Counted from the first letter of the stretch, positions 9,757 to 20,976 are shown. The stretch is 64,000 bases of DNA from Periplaneta americana (GCF_040183065.1 NC_091121.1:63024287-63088286); one strand, 5' to 3'. A program made the numbers and translations. The notes: generated by a model from the sequence alone, not told the origin.

Positions 9757-10872
9757 CAGGGACATCATTTTATTTTTACTTCAATTTTTATTGTACCTGA
9801 CTTTTTGAATGTACTTCACTCCCACCCCTTCTACTAGTAAACTTCCAACCGTTCTTCACACAGAACCAAGCTTATACAATCAAAGTCGCCTTACGGTCAT
9901 AGTAAACACAAACAGTACTGAGTTAATGAGTATAGTACGTTCCAGAAATATGTTCGCTTTCAATATTGAATCATATTCTCGCACAAGGTACTATTGTCCG
10001 TTTGCCTATGTCGCATCCCGGTTTCTCCCACCCACTTCTGCCCGTCCCTTTGTGGCTGGGCTGTCTTAGCTCTTTTCTGAAAAACCTTAATTTCTGTTAG
10101 GAATTGGACGTCTAAGTAATATTATACAACTGTTTAAAATAACTTAAATAAAAGGACCTCGTTAAGTAATTAACTGTCACGTAATTTCCCCCCTTTCTAC
10201 GACCCTGCGACAAAACCACTTGGATGGACAGTAAATAGCATGTCAGAATAATTTTATCTTTTCGGTTCGGGCAGAAGTGAAGATTGAATTTACAGTACGT
10301 AAGGTACTCTTTTATAGATTAGGTACACAATTATTTCAACATGAGTTACTAGTACGAAAGACGAAACTGGTAATTGGAATTAGGTATAATAGTCTATGTG
10401 CGATAATATGCAAAAAAGTACTGAAACCTGTATAGAAATGAACGGCCATCATTTTTAAATATCTGTGTAAATATCCACATTACGATTATTTTTCAATTTA
10501 ACTTCATATATTGTACGCTAATGTGCTGTAGACAGTATAATATGCACTGCATAATGAATACGTCCGAATGGACAGCTCAGTTCGAGAGTAAAAACACTTA
10601 TTGTTAATACTTTACTGTATTTTGATTAAATAAAAACCTAATGAAAATTATCAAACTCAAAATCGCGATATTTCCTACTTTACATATATAGATGAACTAC
10701 TTTTCATCCCTCCTATACCTAGTAAAGTGATTTGTTTGTATCTTACGCCAGTATCATCGAACTCCTGTCGTGGAAGATGGTAGCAAACGGTGTTTCCGGT
10801 TCACAACCTTTAAGCCAAAGGTATAGCCAGGTTAATATTAGAAATGTTAGTAAAAATAAAATGATGTTCCTG
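9757..10872. mobile_element. Unclassified TIR element (CAGGGACATC ends), copy 1
   Basis: Ends read CAGGGACATCATTTTATTTT inward from 9757 and CAGGAACATCATTTTATTTT from 10872, with TA on both outer sides. A second, near-colinear copy lies at 32321-33357, which defines the boundaries independently. No transposase was found. The left end abuts the 5' splice site of gene A: the intron starts GTAAGTA and the element starts at the next base. Confidence 0.75.
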
Positions 10873-11204
10873 TATATCCAATATACCTCTGTGAACGTCA
10901 TACAAAGATTAAGAACTGATTTAAATTACATGATATAGGAAAAGTTTTGGAATAATGAATGTCATTGCCCTTGAAATGTATTATACAACGCATATGTTTA
11001 AATACTGCTGTACAGAAATGAAATTAATTTGTGTCGAATGCAGTAGTCTAGAGAAATTTACTACCGATTTATGTATTTATTCCTTTATGGCTGTAGAGTA
11101 CCTACGTGCGTTGTGAAAGTTAATTAGTCAAAGTAATAGTTTAAACACGTAGCATATTAATTTTTCTGGCGGCCAAGTCATCCTCCCGCATTCTGAAGTT
11201 AATT

Positions 11205-11447
11205 CGATGGTGTTTGAGTAAAGGGAGATAATTCATAAAAATGAGTTTTTGAAATAAGTAAAAATGAAAATTTAACTTTGGACTCTTATTGCAAATAATT
11301 TTATACATAAAGAAAACACATCAAATGCTAGTATTATAATTTTTTTTGCACACCTACTTGTAGAATTTAATTTGTGTATTCAGCTTGGGAACAAAACTTC
11401 ATTTGCACAAAAAATGAAAATCCCCTTTACTCGAACACCATCAAATT
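11205..11447. repeat. Foldback repeat (two facing arms)
   Basis: GATGGTGTTTGAGTAAAGGG near 11209 faces its near-complement at about 11420-11447, separated by roughly 190 bp. It could be the core of a MITE whose outer ends I could not place. Confidence 0.45.
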
Positions 11448-11654
11448 TATGAAGTACTCCATTTAAATTATAAGAAATAACAAAAATATTCAGCGCTGTA
11501 TCAGGGATACATCGGCACATAGAATAGTCAGCCGGTTTAGAGAATGAAATGATAGTTTTACTGGTCTTAATATTCATTTTTGTTTCGGTTTGCAAGTGAA
11601 GAGTGTGGGTCTATGATAAAAGAAGTAATTATCGAAGTTCATCAGTATATTTTC

Positions 11655-11935
11655 TCTTCATATGGAGCGTCATTCCGAAATAAGTCCGAGCTCACAATAC
11701 ATTTTTCACTATAATTCACTTAAATTTAATTATCACTTCAATATTTCAGAGCTCGGAATTACAAACCAAAGAAGTGAAAGCTCAGTTCTGTAGCTGCTCT
11801 CGGTGCCGAGATATTACTGAGAGAGTCCGCGCGGCACGGCTAATTTTTACGCAACTTCGGAGCCCTCATGTCCTTAATGAGGAGAGGTGATGTCATTGGG
11901 GTGGCCTCACAAGTTACATTAGACCATGTTCAGCC
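11655..11935 (-). repeat. Dispersed repeat with promoter-like core, minus-strand copy
   Basis: The minus strand here matches the + strand block at 20612-20830 in order: a GC-richer leader, TTGCGTAAAAATTAGCCGTG, CTCTCAGTAATATCTCG and then a TTGAAGTGATAAT stretch. The class is unknown. A solo terminal repeat or the promoter end of a DNA element are both possible. Confidence 0.45.
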
Positions 11936-12224
11936 ACAAATAAAATTAGAATTCGCCTGTAACTCAGTGCTGTTATAGTAAACATTTGAAATTCGGCCAT
12001 TATTTATTTCACTTCGGACCCAGCAACAGGTCCCCATACTCGGCGCGGGAAAAGGCGTATTCTACGTCAAAAGATGTACAATTTATATACAAGAAGGAAT
12101 ATATCCAAGGTGTTGCATTTCAGACGAAAATATCAAGAATAATATAAAGTTGTATTAATTAGTCGTATATTAGGGTGAGTGTATGTGTAAGTGTTCGTGT
12201 AAGTGTAGTGTAGAGAATGGGTGT

Positions 12225-12566
12225 GGACGATGATGAAGGGAGAAGGGGAAACCCGGTGCCGGCTCGTAGCCTACTCCTGTCCAATAGCACCAAGGGGCCC
12301 GCCAGGCTTAAAGTCTCCATCCGACAGACGAATCACTATCAACAGTGACATATGCCTTCTCTTCATAGTATGCACTGCAAAGAGATTTGGGATTTAACTG
12401 AGGCATATCGGTGCACAATTTAGTGATTAGAAGTTGTGCACCGCCGTCTCTCCTAATCCCGAGGTAGAAATTTTACATGAAAATTTCTGATCCCGCAGGG
12501 AATCGAACTCGAGCCGGTTATTCTGGAGGCAGACGCGCTACCACATAGCTAACTCGTAGGACCATT
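12225..12566 (-). mobile_element. tRNA-derived SINE, long type
   Basis: On the minus strand the head holds GTTAGCTATGTGGTAGCGCG and GAGTTCGATTCCCTGCGG, box A- and box B-like. A body of about 280 bp follows and ends near the CTTCTCCCTTCATC stretch. It is a different family from the SINE at 8763. Confidence 0.65.
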
Positions 12567-13149
12567 TTACCGTAAAGTTTAATGAGAGTATTTTCAAAAC
12601 CGCAGAGCAATGACTTGTACTTCGCATATCTCAATACAGCTGACTCATTGTAAATATAACATAACAGCAAGCTGCCTGTCTGATGAAACTATCCCCTATC
12701 CCCTGTTTGTAGTTCTTACAGTGATAATCAAATTAATGTGTTGACGATGAGTAACTTTTGTAATTATGTTTGTGAATAACTACTAAGCTGCGCGTTTTAA
12801 AGATATTCATTATCAGGAAATTCTATTGAAATCAGAACGCTATACATAATGATACAAATAGCATTAAAATTAATTAATTAATTAATTAATGTTGATAATC
12901 AAATTCGGTTCAAAGACTAGTTTCTTTCTTGGCAAAACATAAACGAAGAAATAAATTAATTGTCAAAGAATACTTTTCTTTCTTTTTCTTGAATTATTAG
13001 TCACAGTAAATAAATTCATAAAATCTCATTCTACTCTATATTCAGGACCAAATACAATACACAATACTTTATATATGTTGTTGTTTAGTCAGCTGCCCGA
13101 AGACAGGTCTGAACCTCCAAAGTGATACCAACAAAACATCACTCATAAG

Positions 13150-14209
13150 TAGGGCCGTGGCATCGGTATATTTGTATTAGTTTGAAGGTGAACATACGAC
13201 GTCGAACAGAATGTAGTTGATGTGTTTCAGGTACAGGCAGTGGAAGCGAATTTCACACACGTCTAAGCAAGCACGTTACGTGTTTTGTATACGATTATTG
13301 CATATTATAAAATCAAGACAATACAATCATTGTATATAAGGGTTAACATCGGAAAGATCTAAAATGCTGGTGAGGTTGAGAATAATAGTTGGAAATCATA
13401 CTTAAATTGTCACAAATGTGGTAAAACATGAGTCTGAAAACATGTTTTTTTTTTTTAATATTTAGAGTCTTGCATTACAGTTTTGGAAGCCGAAAACGTA
13501 TATGCGTATGATGATATAAGCAAAAATATGTGTGCGAAAATGAACACAGTAATACAAAACAAAAAAACTATGGTTTCAATACATTATGCAAAATTGCAAG
13601 AGTTTTGTCAGAAGACATGTGCGATTGTTATCAACTTGATGTAGAAATGGATGATGTGAAATATTTTACATATACGCCCTTGGTTTCGGCCGATGTTGAA
13701 CGCAGTTTTTCCGCATACAAGGTTATACTATCCGACACTCGGAGGTCATTTTCATTTGAAACTTTGAAAATAAATGTTGTTGTTTATTGCAGCATGAACC
13801 GAAACCTGGCGAATAACATGCAAGTAAAGTAAGGTACAGAATAGATGTGATAAATAAATTACTGTAACAGTTAAATATAGGGAAAGCAAAATTGTACGCC
13901 TTATACCTTTTAGGCATTCTAAAACTTCAATGCAAAAAAAAAAATGTTTTACAACATTTGTGACAATTTAAGTATGATTTCCAACAATTATTCTCAATTA
14001 TACCTCTCCGATATTAACCCTTATATACAATAATTGTATTGTCTTGATTTTATAATACGCAATAATCGTATTCAAAACACGGAACGTGCTTGCTTAGGCG
14101 TGTGTCAAATTCGCTTCCGCTGCCTGTACTTGAAACACGTCGACTACATGCTGTCCGGCGTCATATGTTCACCTCAGACTAATACAAATATACCGATGTC
14201 ACGGCCCTA
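13150..14209 (+). mobile_element. hAT element with long terminal inverted repeats (about 260 bp)
   Basis: Both ends begin TAGGGCCGTG followed by CATCGGTATATTTGTATTAG or its near-match, and complementarity runs about 260 bp inward on each side. The flanks CTCATAAG (13142-13149) and CTCATAAT (14210-14217) are an 8-bp duplication with one change. The middle encodes only the C-terminal dimerisation part of a hAT transposase, so it is a deletion derivative. Such long arms are unusual for hAT. Confidence 0.85.
13530..13832 (+). pseudogene. hAT transposase C-terminal (dimerisation) remnant
   Basis: The end of this 100-codon frame reads PLVSADVERSFSAYKVILSD and then RRSFSFETLKINVVVYC, the hATC dimerisation motif near the C-terminus of hAT transposases. 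The RNase H-like DDE core and zinc finger are absent. Matching pieces exist at 18740-18870, 24195-24300 and 27485-27890. Confidence 0.8.
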
Positions 14210-14400
14210 CTCATAATGCAACCAAGCCAGGAGTTAATAGGATAGGGTGGCCAGTTCCTTTCCCCTTCAATTGCATACATTGCCGACTAGCAACATATTA
14301 ACATATTGCACTAATTAAACTTCAGATGTATACAGACAATTGTTCTTCCTCTGACACTTATCGTCAAGTGAGATGTACTGTCTGATAAATAATAGATGTA

Positions 14401-15138
14401 CAGTCTTAGAAAAAAGTTTTGCCGCTCAGATACTCTGTAAGTCCCAGAAAGGACGCAGTGCGCATGATCAGAGGACGAGCGATCTGGTTCACAAGAGAAG
14501 GACTAGTTGAAGTGATAAAATTAGTTTTGTTTTGTTGTATGTTTGATCATGCGCACTGCCTCCTTTCTGGGACTTATACACAGCGTATTCCGAATCTCAC
14601 CGGTCCGGTGGCATCAATGACGTCACGTTGCAGCGAAATAAGGAACAAAACTGCTGGAAGGATCGATGGCTCCCATGGCGACTGTATAAGTTGTTATCTG
14701 TGCTACGCTAGCAAAATTTTGCGAAATTTTCATACTGCCATCTCGTTCAAAGAAAAGGTAGCATAAACAATTTATTTCTTGAACCGTAGTAATAACTGGT
14801 CCGTTGACATGTTCGCTCATAAGCCATTAACATATTGTTTTTACGTTGTGCTCATTACAAACAGTACAGCAGAACTAAAGCAGAACACACCGCCATGACA
14901 CAACAGTGCACGATGTTATTCGTCTGCTGATTCCCGCCCTATACAAAAACCAATGAGATTCACTGATGGCGGCTGATGGAGACTGCCACCACCTCTGCAA
15001 GCTGATGGCACCGGTGCGACACCGGTGGAGCATCAGTGACTCCATCGGAACACCGTGATGCCATCAGATTGCTCAGCGCTGAGATTCGGAATACGCTCGA
15101 CGTATCTGTGCGACAAAACTTTTTTTTTTCTAAAACTG
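14401..15138. mobile_element. Tc1/mariner-like non-autonomous element (TACAGTCTTAG ends)
   Basis: Ends read CAGTCTTAGAAAAAAGTTTTG on the left and, reverse-complemented, a CAGTTTTAGAAAAAAAAA run then GTTTTGTCGCACAGATAC on the right, with TA on both sides (14399-14400, 15139-15140). An internal hairpin pairs the AGTCCCAGAAAGG region near 14440 with CCTTTCTGGGACT near 14562. A second copy with its own SINE insertion is at 24337-24775. Confidence 0.75.
14588..15091. mobile_element. TIR element nested in the Tc1-like element
   Basis: TTCCGAATCTCA at the left faces TGAGATTCGGAA at the right, with TA and matching GCG/CGC outside, so the complementarity spans 17 bp (14583-14599 and 15080-15096). The copy at 24337-24775 lacks this block. 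It carries palindromic GC-rich patches (ACCGGTGCGACACCGGT) and no coding region. Confidence 0.55.
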
Positions 15139-15194
15139 TACATATCAGCCAGAATATCAATCAGAGGTATAACTTTATATGTACAGTGACCTCT

Positions 15195-15600
15195 GAGGTG
15201 GCTGAATGATCAAACCTTCAGACTGTTACGCAGGCGGCCCGAGTTCTATTTCCGGTCAGGTCTGGGATTTTTCATTGAAAAAATCCATAGTGACACTTGC
15301 GGCGGACAAGGTCGCAGTTGGGGTTCTCCCGTTTTTCCCCAAATTAGGTATTTACATCATTCCGTCACCATTTCTCCATTTCGTTATCATTCCGTAGCGT
15401 TCCCCGAACGCCGGCCGGCGACGCATGGAGGGGTTGGCCTAGGGACGAGTGGGGTAGCCTGCTCGAAATCTGGACCAGAGAACCTTAGTGTGGTCGACAG
15501 GTGTGGGTTTGGGAATGCGCCACCAGAAGGCTAGCGCAATAGATCTGAACAATGTCGCAGTGCTGGGCTATAGTGCCCCCCTCCATTAAATCAATTCAAT
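15195..15600 (+). mobile_element. tRNA-derived SINE, about 400 bp
   Basis: A box A-like GAGGTGGCTGAATGATCAAA and a box B-like CGAGTTCTATTTCCGG start the unit. A GC-rich body (GCCGGCCGGCG) follows, and it ends in an AATCAATTCAATTCAATT tail. It is distinct from the 8763 family. Confidence 0.6.
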
Positions 15601-15853
15601 TCAATTAGGCCTATATATGTATCGTGTATTAATCAACATTTTCATGATTTTGCTCTTTATAGTATAAAAACTTTAACCCAGTAGTTAGAAGAAATACTAG
15701 AGGCACATCTATTACCACACAGCATGATTAGATTACAGCACTACACCAAGCCAAGATATTAAGGACCTCGGAATAGCATACCAGTGGTTTTTAACACAGA
15801 TTATGTAACAAGCTTATGGTGAAGGCTAGTACACTTAGTGAGTTGTTATGATA

Positions 15854-15856
<3 letters not shown>

Positions 15857-15914
<58 letters not shown>

Positions 15915-16452
15915 GGTTGAGAAGCTTTTATCATCCATCTGCTGTCAAAAAATCTGAAAGTTAGAATTTATAAAACAGTTACATTATCGGTTGTTCTGTA
16001 TGGTTGTGAAACTTGGACTCTCACTTTGAGAGAGGAACATAGGTTAAGGGTGTTTGAGAATAAGGTGCTTTGGAAAATATTTGGGACTAAAAGGGATGAA
16101 GTTACAGGAGAATGGAGAAAGTTACACAACACAAAACTGCATGCATTGTATTCTTCACCTGACATAATTAGGAACATTAAATCCAGATGTTTTAGATGGG
16201 CAGGGCATGTAACACGTATGGGCGAATCCAGAAATGCACATAGAGTGTTAGTTGGGAGGCCGGAGGGGAAAAGACCTTTAGGGAGGCCGAGACGTAGATG
16301 GGAAGATAATATTAAAATGGATTTGAGGGAGGTGGGATATGATGATAGAGAATGGATTAATCTTGCTCAGGTTAGGGACCAATGGCGGGCTTATGTGAGG
16401 GCGGCAATGAACCTCCGATTTCTTTAAAAGCCAGTAAGTAAGTAAATAAGTA

Positions 16453-16495
<43 letters not shown>
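15857..16495 (+). mobile_element. LINE 3' fragment inserted in an (ATT)n microsatellite
   Basis: The LINE body runs from 15914 to about 16454 and is flanked on both sides by ATT repeats (15857-15913 and 16455-16494), so the target was probably one ATT tract. The coding end is open from 16026 to 16427: RLRVFENKVLWKIF, then RRLHNTK-type sequence, WAGHVTRMGESR and GRPEGKRPLGRPRRRWED, ending in YVRAAMNL. That is the LINE C-terminus also present at 43692-44895 and 50142-50480. The 3' tail is AAGTAAGTAAATAAG. It lies in the last intron of gene A. Confidence 0.8.
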
Positions 16496-16497
<2 letters not shown>

Positions 16498-16643
16498 GGC
16501 TAATCATTAAAATGATATTCAAAATGGCTTATTCTGGTACTTCAGTTATTACCACCCATGCACTATTCACAATAAGAACATTAAAAAAAGAGCCTTTTTT
16601 GTCAAACTTTCTAAAAAAATATCGTTGTTTCGATTTGTTGCAG

Positions 16644-16691
16644 GCCACCCTCGCCACGCAGCTCGGCATCAAACCAATGCAGCTCAAGTAA
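16644..16691 (+). CDS. Gene A (Ldh2-family dehydrogenase), last coding exon
   Basis: Acceptor TTTGTTGCAG precedes 16644, and the 48-nt exon encodes ATLATQLGIKPMQLK and stop TAA. It has the length and phase of the last exon of gene B (VKLAAELGIRPMKLL). The shared LGI-(K/R)-PM end is typical of the Ldh2 C-terminus. Only about 56% of its bases match gene B, far less than exon 8. No clear AATAAA follows within about 60 nt; an AGCAATAAAGAG near 16763 could serve as the poly(A) signal. Confidence 0.85.
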   Translation, partial: ATLATQLGIKPMQLK

Positions 16692-17600
16692 TGAGTATAC
16701 TTTATCCATACATGTCCCGCTGCTTACACCTGAGATGTACAGTACAATATATCTCTATGAGCAATAAAGAGCAGAAACAAGTCCTCTTTTCTTTCGATAT
16801 TTGTTTTTGGATAGTAATTGCTTGCAGCACACACGAGGCGCGGGGTTTAACGTCAACAACTAAGAAATCTTGTTCATATTCTCCAGACGAAGATGCTGTG
16901 TTGCAGTAGTTTTCTACGTTGGCATTTCATCGGGGATACGGATGACTATGAATTTTTTTTTTTTATATTTTGGCAGCACTGAGGAATCGTGCTGCAAAAA
17001 ATTATTTGTCCATGCAGCAAATTTCACTTGGATACTACGGAAGTGCGCGGAAAGCCGAAACCTTAACCTCAGGGTTAGCAGTGAGTTATCTCAGAGAAAT
17101 TAATTTATTTAATAGACACAGAAACCCTGACATTTATTTCATATTGCGCTCATTCAATTTGTTGTGCAATTTATCTATACAGACATTGCGAACTTCACTG
17201 ATTGGAATTAATACAGCGTGAGACAAAAGTCAGTAAACATAGTGTTATTCACTTCAACTTGTACTGCCTATATGATATGCTCAATATAGTGATCATCTTC
17301 AGCAAAGCACATGCTCAGACGATGCTCCTAGTTCTTCAGGACACTAACGATTGTGGCAGGCGTATTTGCGCGGCACATTCCATCATCCACCCTTACAGAT
17401 GGTGTACGTCACCCCTTCTGTCCCATCATAAGTATTGTGATTTATCTACTCGTATATGTATATTTTATGGATATTTAATCATATCTTTATAACAAAAATT
17501 ATCTGTAGTTACAACTAAATAATAAACCTTTTGAAGTTTTATTTAGTTGTAATTACAGATTTTTTAAAATGTGATTAAACATCTACAGAAATATACCTAT
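16692..17600. other. Gene A 3' untranslated and intergenic DNA; small hairpin at 17500-17561
   Basis: Apart from the possible poly(A) signal, the only structure seen is a hairpin pairing ATCTGTAGTTACAACTAAAT with its near-complement ATTTAGTTGTAATTACAGAT across a short loop. No gene was recognised. Confidence 0.45.
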
Positions 17601-17603
17601 GAA

Positions 17604-18160
17604 CAGGGTGGAAGTGAAATAGCCTTGTGGATATTCAGAGCTAATAGCTCATGTTGTATGTAACAAAAAGCTATAATTCATATTGATGGAAAGTTCATAG
17701 TTTTTTTTTTTTTTTCAAAAAAATGTTTTTTCTCAAATGTTTAACAATCTCTTATTCGGTAACTATTCCGAGTAGGATCGTGATTTTTGTCGGTATCGAT
17801 AGGCAATCTAATAAAGAATCATTTATCCCTCCGGCGCATTTCAGTAGCATGCACGGTTTTCGTGTAAATTTAATATTAAAAACCCCAAAATTCAACTTAT
17901 TGCACGAAGCGAGCGAGTGGCAACCTCTTGGCAGAGAGCAGCTTCCGTACGAAGACTCACCGAGTTCGCTAACATCTTACATCTTTATCACGAGTAGAGT
18001 GTATTAGCGACGATGTTGCCAGACTGCTGAAACTTCAAACTTACATTTCTAATTAACCGTGCATTTAATCACAAAATGTAATAGGCCTATAGGTTTTCTA
18101 GTCATTTACGTGTATACTATCATCCCTTTCAATTTGAAAGGTTATTTCACTTCCATCCTT
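17604..18160. mobile_element. TIR element (GGGTGGAAGTGAAATA ends)
   Basis: GGGTGGAAGTGAAATAGCCTT near 17606 faces AAGGTTATTTCACTTCCATCC ending about 18158. The interior is non-coding. The flanks give no clear target duplication, so the superfamily is open. Confidence 0.55.
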
Positions 18161-18215
18161 TATAAGTAAATCACAATCTTTGTTTACTCTACCAACTACC
18201 GAAATAAAGCATAAT

Positions 18216-19372
18216 TGAGGCGTTTAGAAGTCAACATGATTAACTCCTTGTACAAAGATTTTGAGATATTCAAGGTTAAAGTTAAATACACTTAATTAAT
18301 TCTGTGATGTACAGGCTTCGAGACTTCGGACCCAATGGAGTAGTTCAGTGGGAAATCCGCATAACGGCGTACTGAGTATAGTGGTAAAGCGTACAGTGGG
18401 TGGGGGTACTGTAGAATGAATGCCATACGCAAAGGAAAACGCTCTGGATTTGAAGGTTCTGACGAATAATTTGGTTTTCATACAAACTGTGTCTGAAACT
18501 ATTACACTGTTAGGAAAGTCAGAGCAAGAGATGCCGGAAACCCTCAAATTAATTTAGAAAATGATGCAGAGAATTAATGAGACATCAAGTACATCGGTTA
18601 CTGAACGTGTAAAACAGAAGTGGAAATCAATTTTATGTAAAAATAACGGATATGGAACAATGTGTAACATAAACAGCAAATTAGTGGACATAGAATCACC
18701 CGAGAATAAAGGACTGTCTCTTAGAGACTGCAAAGATGTTAGGTCTTTTCGCTTTGCTCGTCATGCGACATAGAGCGCAGCTTTATACAGTACAAATTTG
18801 GCAGATAACCGAAAAAGATTTACGTTTGAGACGCTGAGAATGTATCTTGTAGTAGGTACATTGCAATTCGGTACAGTAACTGCACTTCCTAAGGACCACC
18901 AATAAGATAAATGAAAAAAATTAACATGCTTATTTCCACCATTAACACTGTGTATAATTAAACACAAATGTTTATAAAAGACTGAAAAGACAGGAGAATA
19001 AATGATTTTCACATTCTTTTGACATTATCATTGTGTAATGTATATTTACTTTCAGAATGTACATATGTGTGTTTCCCCATACTACTGTACTCTACTCTAA
19101 ATAGCAACGTTGTTACCTCAACACATCTGTATCTACCTGCAGCTAGTCAACAACCTATAGTGCATGCAGAGTAAACTTATTGTATCGGGTCCAAAGTCTC
19201 GAAGCCTGGTGATGTAGTGAAGAAGAATACTGCATTCTGTGGGCTTCCCACTGAACCACAGAGTTAAGCACATTGAACACTGAAAATATGATCAATTTAA
19301 TACATTGCCAACTTAGGAACTCTGAAATAACCAAAAGTGGAGTTACTCATGTTGACTTCTGAACGCCTCAAT
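18216..19372. repeat. Outer inverted repeat pair around a hAT element
   Basis: TTGAGGCGTTTAGAAGTCAA near 18216 faces TTGACTTCTGAACGCCTCAA ending about 19369; complementarity runs roughly 33 bp. A hAT element is nested inside, so this outer element is older. No TSD is certain. Confidence 0.55.
18312..19208 (+). mobile_element. hAT element with exact 8-bp TSD and transposase remnant
   Basis: Both ends read CAGGCTTCGAGACTTYGGAC inward, one mismatch in 22. The direct repeat GTGATGTA flanks them exactly (18304-18311 and 19209-19216). Inside, about 18740-18870 encodes a decayed hATC motif (DNRKRFTFETLRMYLVV) after a stop. The exact TSD suggests the insertion is not very old even though the coding part is broken. 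Confidence 0.85.
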
Positions 19373-19487
19373 TTACATTCTTCGCGTAATACTCAAATAA
19401 ATCTCAGTTGCTCGGTAACAATAGATGTGTGACTATGCGTATGAATGAAGAATTATAATATGAACATAAAATATAAAATAAAAGCCA

Positions 19488-19725
19488 CAGGCGTAGCTCA
19501 GTCGGCAGAGGCGCTTGCCTACTGATATGGAACTACACTCTGATATGGGTTCGATTCCCGTTTGGGCTGATTACCTGGTTGGGTTATTTCCGAGGTTTTC
19601 CCTAACCGTAATACGAATGCCAGATAATCTGCAGCTAATTCTCGGTTTCATCTCGCCATCGCCAATCCCATCGACGGTAAATAACCTAGTAGTCGATACA
19701 GCGTCGTTAAATAGCCTTATATATT
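19488..19725 (+). mobile_element. tRNA-derived SINE (GGCGTAGCTCAGTCGG type)
   Basis: The head carries GCGTAGCTCAGTCGGCAGAG and GGGTTCGATTCCCG, clear tRNA boxes A and B. The body ends CGTCGTTAAATAGCC. A minus-strand relative is at 46930-47085. The tRNA part has an insertion in the anticodon arm, so it is not a functional tRNA gene. Confidence 0.75.
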
Positions 19726-20610
19726 ATATATAAAGTAAATTGCATAAATCCATAAAAATAAACGATTTACTTTTCATACTACACACTATTATAACTTATA
19801 ATAGGCCTATTCAACTTGTCATTCATTTTCATATTACAGTTCATTTCAACGTATAATATCCAACCTATTAATAAAGAGAATAAATGATTTCATTTTCATA
19901 TTACACATTAACGTCGTCTATGACAGACACTATGCTTAGTTTATGTTGTTGAGTATGACGAAGATTGATATTCGCTGATGTTCGCTCTGCAGAAAGGGGC
20001 CTGTCATGTTTTTTCGACCTTGTTATGAAAATATTCTTCGTCCTCCTCTCCACCCCTTCATAATTTTAGCCACTTACGGATTTTAGCATATAACTTGCGG
20101 TTAGTTTTTCATATGAAATAAGAGGAAGTTTGCGATGTCTTGGTTTCCTTTCTCATGCTTGAACGTAACTCTATACTGGTTTTTACTATGAACATATGCA
20201 TTTCTATAAAGATATTTCCTTTGATATACCTATACGTATTCTATGTTTTTGTGAATTTGTAGTAGTCAGTTTAATAACAACAAAAATTATTATCTGTACT
20301 GATTAGTGATTACTATGAGTTAACTCCGCAAGATATGTGCCTGACATTCTTAGGCAGCTAAAGCAAAAAGGGGCATGGAGATAAGGAGAAAGCCACTGAA
20401 CATAAGGGAAAAGGTTGAACAAACGTGAGTCATGAGTCATGACAGATCTGCTTCCGAGCTTCGGTTCTACAGAGACTCGTCAAATATGAACCGAACATTA
20501 GATCTCTTAATCGGTTTTCAATGAAATCCGTTATTTTAGTTAACATGTTTCACTTCTACGTATTTTTAGATGCCTACAGAGTAAGGTGAAATGTGTAATA
20601 TCTTCATTTC
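19726..20610. other. Intergenic AT-rich DNA, nothing recognised
   Basis: A segment around 20125-20180 (TTTCTCATGCTTGAACGTAA) loosely resembles one at 20600-20640 (CTCTCATGTTCGAACATAGC), suggesting an old local duplication. No gene seen. Confidence 0.4.
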
Positions 20611-20611
20611 C

Positions 20612-20830
20612 CCTCTCATGTTCGAACATAGCATGACACTAGACCACACTCAATGATGACGCTACTTCCCCTTTCTGAGGGCATGCGCGCGCCGAATTTG
20701 CGTATAAAATTAGCCGTTCCGCGGAGCCTTTCTCAGTAGTATCTCGAGTGATATCACTCGTTTGTTATGTATTTGCGAGTTATACAATATTAAAGTGATA
20801 ATAGACACGCACGACACACTCCGAGTGAAC
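20612..20830 (+). repeat. Dispersed repeat with TATA box and initiator-like sequence
   Basis: TATAAAATTAGCC at 20703 is followed about 30 bp later by TCTCAGTAGT, whose TCAGT is the arthropod initiator consensus; spacing and order are those of a core promoter. The same block occurs on the minus strand at 11655-11935. No open frame I recognise follows. It may be the promoter end of a mobile element of unknown class. Confidence 0.5.
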
Positions 20831-20976
20831 CAAATTGAGTGAACCCCCTGATCACATACAACAGATTAATCAGCCTAATGGACTTTCAAGACAACAACTT
20901 TTATCAATTTCACTGTCATCTAGCAGCTGCAAAAGAAGTCACGTTATAACCTTGATGGAATTCCATGGAGTAATAG

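Larger units (their letters stand above)
13075..14395 (+). repeat. Dispersed repeat (GTTGTTGTTTAGTCA family), split by a hAT element
   Basis: The left piece (13075-13149) and right piece (14210-14395) together match single copies elsewhere: the left is like 35745-35850 (GTTGTTGTTTAGTCAACTCT, CCGAAGACAG) and, inverted, 25985-26060; the right is like 41605-41775 (AAGCCAGGAGATAATGGGAT). The hAT at 13150-14209 sits exactly between them. Confidence 0.65.

Noticed and set aside
19488-19570. Possible tRNA gene
   Set aside because: The distance between box A and box B is lengthened and a SINE body follows directly.
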